64,000 bases of DNA from NCBI GenBank assembly GCA_963681505.1, contig OY811971.1, positions 7,125,060 to 7,189,059 of the forward strand. The letters are read 5' to 3'. Below the pieces are notes generated by a model. The model was given only the letters and a program-made list of their open reading frames with translations. It was not told the DNA's origin and searched no databases. The first letter of the stretch is position 1. Every line of letters starts with the position of its first letter. A program made the translations under genes and the position numbers. Origin of the DNA: Eunapius fragilis. Its lineage: Eukaryota > Porifera > Demospongiae > Spongillida > Spongillidae. Shown piece by piece: positions 54,794 to 64,000 of this stretch.

Positions 54794-57752
54794 ATGTCCT
54801 CGATTGCGCGGAACAGAAGTAGGTGTCCTAAATGTAACCAAAAACTGTCTTATTCCGCGTTTATGAGGCACAAGAATCCTTTGGTCTGCCCTTGTCCCTC
54901 TGCTGCTGGAGTAGAATCGATTCCAGTAGTGGACCATGGTCTCCAGCAGTACGAAATACCAATTGAAGCTGATGCAAATGAGCGCTTTGAAATGCAGTCG
55001 CAATTATATGCGAACAGTGACATTGATGACCAACCGGACATATTGATGAAAGGATCTAATTTTGATACCTCTGAACAAGAAGTTTGTGTGGAAGATTCTG
55101 ACGTCATCGAAAGCGAAATACAAGTTTTTAATGACGTTGATGACAGTGAAACTCCATTATTTATGTCCACTGACACAGATACTGAAAGTAACTGCAATCA
55201 GGTAGCAAACTCAGAAAATGGCCATGAAAATGTTGAAATTGTAACTACAAATGCAGCTACTGAGGCAAGTGATCAGGAATGTCAGTCTAAGAGTTCATTA
55301 TATGATGTTATCATTCAGCCACTTACTGTTGGTCTTTACATTTTTTACCTAACTTTTAGAGTGTCCGATAGAGGCATTAATTTTGTTCTATCGCTTTTGC
55401 ATACAATAATAAATTTAATTGGCCAATTTTTGAGAAATGATTTGCTAATGTTACTGTCCAGTCAAATCCCACAGAACATATACCAACTAAATAAAATACT
55501 TGGAACTACTAGAAAACGAGATTTCCATTTATATGCTGTATGTCCAAAGTGTTCGATGTGATATCCTTTAACTACCAAAAATACATCTGCGTTTAAATGT
55601 TCTGCCAAGGTTGGACATAGAGTGTGCAATGCTGAGGTCTATCACAAAATTAAATGCAAAGGGTCTTATAAATTTGCTCCCAAAAAAGTGTATGTATACA
55701 ATCCACTTAAATCATCTTTATGCAAGTTATTTAGTAGAAAAGAAATAATTACTGCATTGGAAGAGTGGAGACATAGGAATGTAATTGAAAATGAAATGTC
55801 TGACATTTATGATGGACGTGTGTGGAAAGAACTCTCTACTCCAGGAAAGTATCTTTCAAAACCAAATAATCTTTGTTTGAAACTAAATGTCGATTGGTTT
55901 AAACTTTACAAACATACTAATTACAGTGTTGGGATACTGTATTTAGTTGTTGAAAATTTACCAAGAAATATAAGATTTAATATTGAGAATACCATTATTG
56001 TGGGATGTATTCCTGGACCAAATGAACCTAGAAAAAGCATCAACTCATTCATCAAGCCTCTTGTTGATGAGCTTTTAGAATTGTGGCATGGTTGTCAGGT
56101 TAAATCTGGTTCTTTGTTTGGTGTTACATCTGTCAGATGTATGCTAATGTCAGTATCAGCTGACATACCAGCAACACGAAAGCTGTGTGGTTTTTTGTCA
56201 CATAGTGCAAAGAGGGGGTGTTCTAAATGTTTGAAAGTCTTTGAACATGAAAATTTTGGTTCCAAAACTGATTATTCTGGCTTTGACAGAAGCTTGTGTA
56301 CACCAAGAAATACTGCAGACCATGTAAATATATTGAATCAGATATCATGGCTAAGCACAGCTGCAGAAAGAGATGAATTGGAAAAAAAATGGGGGGTCAG
56401 ATATTCTGAGTTACTTCGGTTGCCTTATTTTGACATAGTTCGTTACCATGTTATTGATCCAATGCATAATTTACTCCTGGGTACAGCAAAGAACATGATG
56501 ACCGTGTGGAGGGAGCAATCCCTTATTTCAAAGCAAGATTATAATTCTATGCAAGAAGTTGTAGATGCTATTCGAATATCTGCTCATCTAGGTAGAATCC
56601 CGTATAAAATTCAGTCCAATATGTCTTCATTGACTGCTGACCAATGGAAAAACTGGGTTTTAGAGTACTCAATGTTTGCAGTATATTCGATTTTACCTCC
56701 TGAACATGTAAAATGTTGGTTCAGGTTTGTGGAAGTGTGCTCATTGCTATTAAAGCCAGTTCTATAGGTTTCAGATGTGGAAAAGGGAGATGAGATGCTG
56801 ATAACATTTTGTAAGGAATATGAAACACTTTATGGGGCAAGCATGTGTACCCCAAACATGCACCTTCATTTACACCTTAAAGATTGTCTACTGGATTATG
56901 GACCTGTGTATGCCTTTTGGTGTTTTCCTTTTGAACGCTATAATGGTATCTTTCAAAGTTTTCAGAAAAATTGGATTTGCACTGAGTTGCAAATTATGAA
57001 CAAGTTTGTTAATTACCAACACTGTGTAACATTACAGAGCACTATTATAGATGAAGATGAATTCATGTGGTTTAAGGACATTAATAATTTCCAGGAGGGA
57101 TCTTTGTTGCAAACAAGAATTGATTCAAGTCAATTACATACATACTACAAAAATGCAACATGCAATCTTGATAAAATTGATACAACTGAAAGGCATTTGT
57201 ATTCATCAATATCGGCTAAATATGAGAGGCTTTTTTCTTCTGAGGAAGTAAGGTGGCTTCACAGTGTTTACAATGCATTATATCCAAATTCAGAAATTGC
57301 TAACATCCCCATGGCTCATGAAGTGTTTTATGAAATCGACATATTTGGTGAACAATTCACATCAGTGAAATCCAAAGGAAATCACTCTGCTATTGTTACT
57401 GCATATTGGCCTACATCATTAGAGCAGAATGGCCGAACCTGTGAATTAAACGCTGGAGCTATTCAGTACTTTATTTCCCATATCATTTCAATCATAATGC
57501 CATCAAATGAAACAGATGAACCACAACAAATTTGCTCGTGTACATTGGTTTGAAAAGCACCCATGTCAGGAGGCATTACCTTATCCTCTTAAAGTTTTTT
57601 CCACCTTAACTACCAAAAGTGGATCATCTACATTGTTGCCTTTAAGCCGAATAATGTCCCGTTGTGCAGTGAGTGATACAACTGTGAAGTTTGATTTCGG
57701 AACAAATCATGTACTATTGCTCTGTCCAACGAACAAAAAAATTCATCTTTGA
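54794..57752 (+). pseudogene. CACTA/EnSpm transposase, nearly complete
   Basis: The ATG at 54794 gives MSSIARNRSRCPKCNQKL, a C2H2-like knuckle, then an acidic linker. One frame runs to 57553 with two in-frame stops (at about 55559 and 56765); a frame change near 57530 leads into the usual C-terminal part (FARVHWFEKHP...KFDFGTNHVLLLCP) ending at 57752. Family landmarks: CPKCSM, LKLNVDWFKLYKHTNYSVG, IPGPNEPRKSINSFIKPLVD, GFLSHSAKRGCSKC, DIVRYHVIDPMHNLLLGTAK (catalytic region) and FWCFPFERYNGIFQ (DUF4218-like). Expected length about 950-1000 residues. With so few lesions it is a young, probably inactive copy, unless the stops are read through. It would cut and paste the element in the nucleus. 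Confidence 0.75.
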
Positions 57753-57779
57753 ATACTTGAGTTCTTTGGCTCTGTGATT

Positions 57780-58116
57780 TGTAACATCTATGTGCATGAG
57801 TGTCTATGATGTAAATGTGTTCTCAGTCATGGCATGTGATGTAATTGTGATCAGTTTTTAATTGTGATTCTATATCGGCATCCACTTTCGCATGCTCTCG
57901 GTCGCCAATTGATTGGAAAGTTCCGTGGAGTGAAGTACAAATTTCATATCTAATAAAACGAATTCGTATATGTGTAAATGCATGTGTATATATGTGCGAG
58001 TGTGTGTAGATGATGCGTTTGTGTGTATATAGATATATAGGATGTAGTGTGTGCGAAGGGAATTTGTAAGTTATATCGATCTGTATAGTTAGACTTCGAT
58101 TTTGCGATCGAATTCC
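57780..58116. other. Region 3' of the transposase
   Basis: AT-rich with TG-rich phrases (gtgtaaatgcatgtgtatat). It could be the subterminal part of the CACTA element, but no repeat of the left side was recognised. Confidence 0.3.
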
Positions 58117-58270
58117 ACACTGAATCAGTGGCGTTCAGGATATCAGGTCAGGCCTGATATAAGAAAAATTGGGAGGGGGGGGGGGGGGGGGGGTGCTGTC
58201 TGCTTCTGGTCCGATAAGAAAAGTGGGGCCTTCGTTTGGCACACAGCAAATACACTGTATGTTATCGTCA
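58117..58270. mobile_element. Poly-G MITE fragment
   Basis: Begins agtggcgttcaggatatcag/gtcaggcctgatata, has a G18-type run, and contains the internal motif ggtccgataagaaaagtggg of the family at 43975-44700. Confidence 0.5.
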
Positions 58271-58539
58271 ATAATCATCGTGTTGGGTTCCGTTTATACT
58301 GCATTGCCAGGGTCAAAATCAATTTTTGATTTCATATAGATGCTTAAAGCACACCTGCGTATAAGATACTGTTCTGTCAATCATGCGATCATTTTACAAG
58401 TGATTTTAAATCAATTATGAAATCAATCGCGGTCTTTGACATGTGCTGACTGTCGCATGCAAGGCGGTGTAGGTTATTAACGTGTAAGGATTTGAAAAAT
58501 TCCCACAAGTATATACACACAAGAATTTGAATATGCACG

Positions 58540-58985
58540 GTTGGTAGTACGATATAAAAATACTTACTGGTGTATCGAAAACGTGCTTATATAAACGGTG
58601 ACGCTTGCGGATTACAATATACTACTCCCGCGTGCATGTATTCGCAAAAATATACGGTAATGATAAAACTAACGTTTGCACTGTGGTGCCTATAAAAACA
58701 GTGACGTATTCGACACTTGCGGATTCTTGAATATACGCAGGCTTATACTACTCAGGTGTATATTTTGGGTATTCTTCAATTATACGCAAAAAGATACAGT
58801 ATCGTAAAACTAACCTTTTGCAGTGCGGTGCCTATATAAACAGTGACGTAATTAACACATGCGTATTCTTGAATATACGCCGTCGTATACTTAAAATATA
58901 CTACACACGCGTATATTTTGAGTATTCTTCAATATACGCAAAAATATACAGTATCGTATAACTAACTTTTTGCACTGTGTGCACT
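58540..58985 (+). repeat. Tandem ~150-bp repeats with TATA-like and CRE-like motifs
   Basis: Three to four copies of a unit with cctatataaacagtgacgta, cttgaatatacgc, tatattttgggtattcttca and cgcaaaaatatacagtatcg. Each copy brings TATATAA and TGACGTA together about 8 bases apart. A related palindromic tatacgc/gcgtata phrase lies at about 50550-50620. Confidence 0.75.
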
Positions 58986-59085
58986 GGAGATGCACTTCTT
59001 GTCCAATTTGCGAAGGGGTTTACAATGGGGACAGCTATACCACTCAACGTTGTTGACAAGCTGCATGCAATTATGCCTCCCTCCA

Positions 59086-59160
59086 GTGGCGGATCCAGGG
59101 GGGGGGGGGGGGGGGGGGGGGGTCTTAAGACCCCCCCTCGGCCCGAGCAGTTATGAATAA
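59086..59160. repeat. Transposon-end phrase with poly-G
   Basis: gtggcggatccagggggg, a G-run, then ttaagacccccctcggccc. This is a common end of non-autonomous elements; the second end is not found. Confidence 0.45.
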
Positions 59161-59699
59161 AATAACTTATGAATAATTAATTACATGCGTTCAAAAACGA
59201 AGCGTTCAACGAGTAGAACATTCGCGAGTTAGCGTTCCGTTCATCCAAAGTTTTCAGAGCGGGTTGCGGGTGGGTCTAAAGCCAAGACCCTCCCGAAAAC
59301 CAAAATTAATTTCGCATGCGTGGTTAATTTAGTAGGCCTATTACTGTTAGTATTACCGCGCGATCAAATGTTGTGAGCAGGAAGTAAAGACGTGAACTGG
59401 ATGGGATCTCAGGTTCTTTTCCTCAAGAAACAGGTATTTAAATAAATACTGTCAAATAGGTATATAAATTAATAAGAGGTAAAACGTATATGTCGTTTAG
59501 ACCACCATGCGTTCACAATGGCTTTGCGTCACCAATTTAATTGCTGAGCAGTGTGAATGAAGATTTTCCTCGTCGCTATCCACGCAGGCTTCTATTAATC
59601 GTTGGTAGTTATATATATCACTGTCAAAAGTATGTGTATTTTCATGCTAAATAAATGCAAAAGTAAGAAAAGCGCGCGTGTGTGACATTGTGATTGATA

Positions 59700-59732
59700 T
59701 GACAGGCCCGTAGCCAGGTTGTGTGTTGGGAA

Positions 59733-59765
<33 letters not shown>
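59700..59765. repeat. Transposon-end-like phrase with G30 tract
   Basis: aggcccgtagccaggttgtg leads into about 34 uninterrupted or nearly uninterrupted G. Likely a decayed element end; also a strong G-quadruplex former. Confidence 0.5.
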
Positions 59766-59813
59766 GCAAAGCATGTTATAAGTGGACTCAACCAGTGCAT
59801 GTATGGTAGGCTA

Positions 59814-59916
59814 ATCTCGTGCCCAGACCCAATGCACCGCAGCTGCGGATGAATTATACGCTTGCAAGCGTAGGGGTAATGTATTCATCCGCATTGCATT
59901 GGGTCTGGCACGAGAC
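59814..59916. repeat. Hairpin MITE
   Basis: tctcgtgcccagacccaatg...cggatga is mirrored by tcatccgcattgcattgggt/ctggcacgaga. The stem is about 40 bases with a short AT loop. No coding. Confidence 0.85.
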
Positions 59917-60025
59917 TACACTCGACCGCGGCGTAAAAACTGACGCGAATGTTGTCGCACGTGACGTAATTCGTGTTTAGCGACTGGTGTAACATGATAC
60001 GACGTAGCTACTAGGCCTATGCGAG

Positions 60026-60926
60026 ATGTCGAACTTCATCAAGACATCCTTTAAATCATGGATGGTTCTGGTGGTTGTCTCGCTGCATGTGGCTTGTGGT
60101 GATAATTTTGAAGCTGTACAAGCAACTTTGCTATCGGCTGGCCCTCTATCAAGTGATTGCCACTTCACTGCGAGCGTTCGCTTTAGCCCTTCAGTTTCTA
60201 TTTGTCGATAAAACACTTTTGGAAACACGAGTCTGTACTTTCTGATATGGGCCGGTTGGGTTACATTTCATCTCGTCTCCTTTGTTGTTTTCTACAAAAA
60301 ATCTTCAAAAGATGGAACTAGTGTATGTTGTTAGCTCAGTGCTCATACTTGCTTTATTAGCTAATGTTCCATTTTTTACCGGTTCTTACGGTTCATCAGA
60401 AGCTTGGTGCTGGATAAAAGATACTGCTGATGGAAAAATCGAACGTTTGACCTTGTTCTATGCTCCTGCAATATCACTTGTTTTTATGGAATCAATAGCC
60501 GTCGTGGTAATAGTAACGATGCTGGTGTGTAGGGGATGTAGAAAGCCACTACGTCAACTCTCTGTGACTGAAAAACGTGCATTAAGTCAGATGCTTCCCC
60601 TGTTGGCTTACCCCATCATATTCTGTGTAGCCATGATACCTTCTTTTGTTATGGTGGTGCATAATGCTGTCAGTGATCGCTTCATATTTTCCCTTAATCT
60701 TGCTGATGCAATATTAGCACCACTTTGGACTGTAGCATCCTCTGCAGTCCTCATTATTCACATTGTCATAGTTCTAGTGACGAGATCACTTCGCAGACGA
60801 AAGAGAACAGATCATGGTGAATACGTATCTCCATCAATGCAGTCAAGTGCACCTAGTTATGGAAGTGTCACTGTTCCTAGCTCAACATATTACAGTCTTC
60901 CAGAGGGAAGTATTGATTGTGATTGA
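60026..60926 (+). pseudogene. cAMP-receptor-type GPCR, decayed
   Basis: Three of the seven helices read clearly in one frame from 60312 (MELVYVVSSVLILALLANVP): helix 4, then GSSEAWCWIK (the A/S-W-C-W-I signature after helix 4 in cAR/GCR1-type receptors), helix 5 (TLFYAPAISLVFMESIAVVV), helix 6 (ALSQMLPLLAYPIIFCVAMI) and helix 7 (AILAPLWTVASSAVLIIHIV). A serine-rich tail follows to a TGA. Upstream, in another frame, is helix 3 (TSLYFLIWAGWVTFHLVSF), preceded after a stop codon by CHFTASVRFSPSVS, where these receptors have the conserved extracellular Cys-Gln-Ala. So there is one stop near 60209 and one frame change near 60300. Helices 1-2 are not found. A pseudogene, or an unusually spliced gene; these two changes are too small for introns. 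Confidence 0.6.
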
Positions 60927-61019
60927 CAATTTGACACCTGTCAGTGCTACATTACTGTACATGTACATGTAATAGTGTTTATGCATTTTAATGAGTATAC
61001 ATACCGGGTGTCCACAAAT

Positions 61020-62840
61020 GAACGTGTAGCGGTCTCTACCATCTCATATGTAGCAGCGGAAATACAACACTCATATAATCCTGGTTACAGAAACTTTATA
61101 TAGGTTAATCACACGCATGCGCCTGGCACTCATTTATATCAGTTCCCAATAACCGTTACACAGCTCCCCCTTATCAGGGAGTGGGTCCACACACTCATGC
61201 ATGTATCGTCGTCCGATTCCAAGTCAGGAAGGTTCAATGGGTTCCCGTATCTGTCCGGCGGCCTTCTGTACCTTGTCGACCTCCGTAATACTGGTTCCGC
61301 CTCCTCGACAGATTCCTCTGTATCTCTGACCTGATCTGCCTCCTCTGCCTGTCCCTCTTCCCCATCCGATTCATTCATTAAATGATCCCCGTCTTGTGGC
61401 TGTACTGCATTCCTTTCAGGATCTGCCATAACCCCTTGTCTATCTTGTCCATCCCCCCTCTCGCTGGATTCCTCTATAATACACTCCTCTTCCTCTTCTT
61501 CACGATGTGCATGTTCAGGGGTGCTCTCACCGCTGTCATCTTCCCACTGTTTCTTTTGTTGAGGGAATTGACCTTGTTCCTCCTTAGTAGGGGCAGGCTT
61601 TAATCTGTTGAAATGAACAACATATTTTTTTCTAGAGTTAGAGCAGTCAACGATACGATAAACACACGGGCTAATCACTTTTGCTACCCTAAATGGCCCC
61701 CGCCATGGTCTGTGGAACTTCTTGCTCCTGTTCTTTGGTACAGCCGGACTGTGGAGAAATACCAAATCATTTACACTGTATGACTTTCCGCGCGTGTTTA
61801 AATCGTAAACAGCCTTCTGGTGTTGCTGCTTTTTACTTGCATGTTTCAGAACCCATTGATAGCTCTGTTGCAGCCGTTCTATTAATGCGGTACCATACTC
61901 GTTCACTGACTGATATTCAGGAGTTGAAATATTGTACAACAGGTCCTCAGGCAACCGAGGGTCACGACCGAACATTAGCTGGAACGGTGTAGTACCTGTG
62001 GTTTCATGAGCGCTTGTTCTATACGCAAACAAAAGCGATGGTAAAAAAAGATACCAGTCACGTTCCACTTCCAGAACCGTCTTGCTCAACATTTCCAGTA
62101 GTGTTTTGTTAAATCGTTCTACCAACCCGTCTGACTGGGGGTGGTAGGGTGCTGTACGTGTTTTCCTCACTCCCAGCAAAATACAGACCTCTTTTACAAG
62201 TTTAGACTCGAAGTTCTTCCCCTGGTCGGTATGGATATTGTCAGGTACCCCAAAGCGGCATATGAATTCGTTTACCAGTACCCTAGCAATAGATGTGGCC
62301 TCCATATCCCTTAGGGGAAAAGCTTCCTTCCATTTCGTAAAATAGTCGCCTATCACCAGTATATAGCGATGGCCACGAGGGATCTCAGGGAGGGGGCCCA
62401 AAATATCCATTGCCACGCGTTCAAGCGGCCTTTTAGCCAAACACGCTTCCATCGGTGCTCTTCCTTTCGGTGGCGACTTCCTGGAGTTACAGACTGCACA
62501 TTCGTGACACCACTTCTCAATATCCTTCCTCTGACCTGGCCAGTAGAATCGGGCACGAGCTTTCTCCAGAACTTTACGAGCTCCAAGATGCCCTCCCACA
62601 TGTGAGTTATGCAGACCTTGTAATACCTCAGAAACTAAATTCGCCGGCAGGACCAATTGCAAATGAGCGTGCAAACCATTACCTTCGACGTCTTTCCACT
62701 GTCTATACAACATGCCATCTTCAAGTAGCAAGAAGTTCCTCTGTACCCAAAGCGACTGCAATTTCCAATTAGCTTCAGTAGAACATGAAACAACCGCTTG
62801 GAAGTTGGCACCACATTCCACAGCACCACATTCCACACTA
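61020..62840 (-). mobile_element. Gypsy (Ty3) LTR-retrotransposon fossil, 3' part of pol
   Basis: A long open minus-strand frame (61139-62848) contains an HHCC zinc module (HNSHVGGHLGARKV...CHECAVC), an integrase core (MDILGPLPE, IHTDQGKNFE, YHPQSDGLVERFNK), a GPY/F module (PWRGPFRVAKV) and an acidic tail. A purine-rich tract near 61165 is followed by TGTGTAACGG, a likely 3' LTR start, reaching perhaps to about 61020. Only this part is present; gag, protease and reverse transcriptase are missing. The retained reading frame looks open, so it is younger than the other fossils here. It ends against the foldback element. Confidence 0.75.
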
Positions 62841-63974
62841 ATTATCACAAAACAATATTGTGCGGCTCAGTTTATAATGAATATAATTATAAAGTCCCAA
62901 TTACGGCGATTAATACAGTGTGGCCATCCACACGTTGAATGCAAGAAAGGTAATGCCAAGCTTATGACAGCCTTGAGGACCGTGGCTATGTCATTCGTAG
63001 GACAGTGACTGTCTACAATTTTCGGGTGATCCTGCACCACCACACCATCTGATGAGGTCTGTCTCACATTTCTGAACATGTGTCATTAAATTGGCCCCTC
63101 CCCCTTGAGAACCATGACCATGTCACACATGTGAGAGAGAGTTTACCCCACTGTCTGACCAAGGTAAGGGATGTTCTGGTGATCCTGCACCACCTGCTTT
63201 ATAACTGGTAGACAGATGTCAATGTTCAAATATTCAGAAATGTGAGACAGACCTCATCAGATGCTCTGGTGGTGCAGGATCACCAGAACATCCCTTACCT
63301 TGGTCAGACAGTGGGGTAAACTCTCTCTCACATGTGTGACATGGCCATGGTTCTCAAGGGGGAGGGGCCATTTTAATGACACATGTTCAGAAATGTGAGA
63401 CAGACCTCATCAGATGCTCTGGTGGTGCAGGATCACCAGAACATTGCTTACCTTGGTCAGACAGTGGGGTAAACTCTCTCTCACATGTGTGACATGGCCA
63501 TGGTTCTCAAGGGGGAGGGGCCATTTTAATGACACATGTTCAGAAATGTGTGACAGACCTCATCAGATGCTCTGGTGGTGCAGGATCACCAGAACATCGC
63601 TTACCTTGGTCAGACAGTAGGGTAAACTCTCTCTCACATGTGTGACATGGTCATGGTTCTCAAGGGGGAGGGGCCAATTTAATGACACATGTTCAGAAAT
63701 GTGAGACAGACCTCATCAGATGGTGTGGTGGTGCAGGATCACCCGAAAATTGTAGACAGTCACTGTCCTACGAATGACATAGCCACGGTCCTCAAGGCTG
63801 TCATAAGCTTGGCATTACCTTTCTTGCATTCAACGTGTGGATGGCCACACTGTATTAATCGCCGTAATTGGGACTTTATAATTATATTCATTATAAACTG
63901 AGCCGCACAATATTGTTTTGTGATAATTAGTGTGGAATGTGGTGCTGTGGAATGTGGTGCCAACTTCCAAGCGG
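62794..63974. mobile_element. Foldback element with long identical arms and internal tandem units
   Basis: The outer arms 62794-63080 and 63690-63974 are inverted copies. They start ccgcttggaagttggcacc and contain a doubled ccacattccacagcaccaca. Both arms encode the same 70-residue shadow frame, so over at least 210 bases they look identical. Inside, a ~152-bp unit (gcaggatcaccagaacat...cagacagtggggtaaactct...ttctcaagggggaggggcca) occurs three to four times on the right and once inverted on the left, around a spacer near 63190-63235. No protein. Long inverted arms plus internal tandem repeats are typical of Foldback-type elements. Confidence 0.8.
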
Positions 63975-64000
63975 TGTAGCAAGCATTAGCAAGTACGTCA

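Larger units (their letters stand above)
53356..57752 (+). mobile_element. CACTA/EnSpm-type DNA transposon (coding span)
   Basis: Two divergent genes, a transposase on plus and a companion on minus, share a 62-bp promoter region. I could not define the ends. A CACTGACTCGCG at about 53070 and CAGTG at about 58128 are candidate termini, but their inner sequences do not match well and a MITE of another family sits at the right. The limits given are those of the two genes. Confidence 0.6.

Noticed and set aside
62867-63963. Identical short frames on both strands
   Set aside because: They are the two arms of the foldback element; identity reflects the repeat, not a gene.

Overview
The window is animal nuclear DNA, most likely from a sponge (Porifera). 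No single marker proves this. The evidence is: (i) multi-exon genes with very short introns, mostly 42-79 nt; (ii) an ankyrin-ROC-COR-Death domain gene, a Crinkler-like kinase gene and a cAMP-receptor-type GPCR relic; (iii) a dense mix of DNA transposons (Ginger, CACTA, hAT, MITEs), LINE scraps, LTR-element fossils and minisatellites typical of marine invertebrate intergenic DNA. There are no operons or bacterial features.

Layout. 0-5 kb: an intronless seven-helix receptor (2007-2999) set among inverted and direct repeats. 5-12.5 kb: a LINE reverse-transcriptase scrap, a minisatellite and largely unassigned DNA. 12.6-19.4 kb: an intact single-exon Crinkler-like protein (degenerate nuclease-like region plus kinase-like domain) and a broken partial duplicate. 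Between the two copies lie one orphan exon of a TBK1/IKK-epsilon-type kinase and two long minisatellites. 20.04-24.42 kb: a Ginger DNA transposon with both ends, a 4-bp target duplication and a spliced integrase/CXC/Ulp1-protease/PHD gene. 24.8-28.6 kb: two LTR-retrotransposon fossils (Gypsy and BEL/Pao) head to head. 30 kb: a small two-exon cysteine-rich gene.

31.7-41.3 kb (minus strand): ankyrin-repeat exons followed by ROC GTPase, COR, a cysteine-rich insert, a 25-nt microexon and a Death domain. Exon phases allow these to be one gene, broken by an intron that carries a hAT element and a MITE. 42-44.7 kb: a Gypsy fossil and poly-G MITEs. 45.2-48.5 kb: complex TG satellites and Z-DNA-prone CG/CA tracts. 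50.8-51.5 kb: a predicted seven-exon micro-gene for a small, possibly secreted protein. 53.3-57.8 kb: a CACTA/EnSpm transposon with two divergent genes, one a six-exon companion. 58-61 kb: tandem repeats, a hairpin MITE and a decayed cAMP-type GPCR. 61-62.8 kb: the 3' part of a Gypsy pol fossil. 62.8-63.97 kb: a large foldback element with matching arms.

The genes do not form one pathway. The Death-domain ROCO protein, the TBK1-like exon and the Crinkler-like kinase are all of families linked to stress, innate immune or intragenomic conflict signalling, but a functional link here is only inference. All identifications come from reading motifs by eye; no database search was run.
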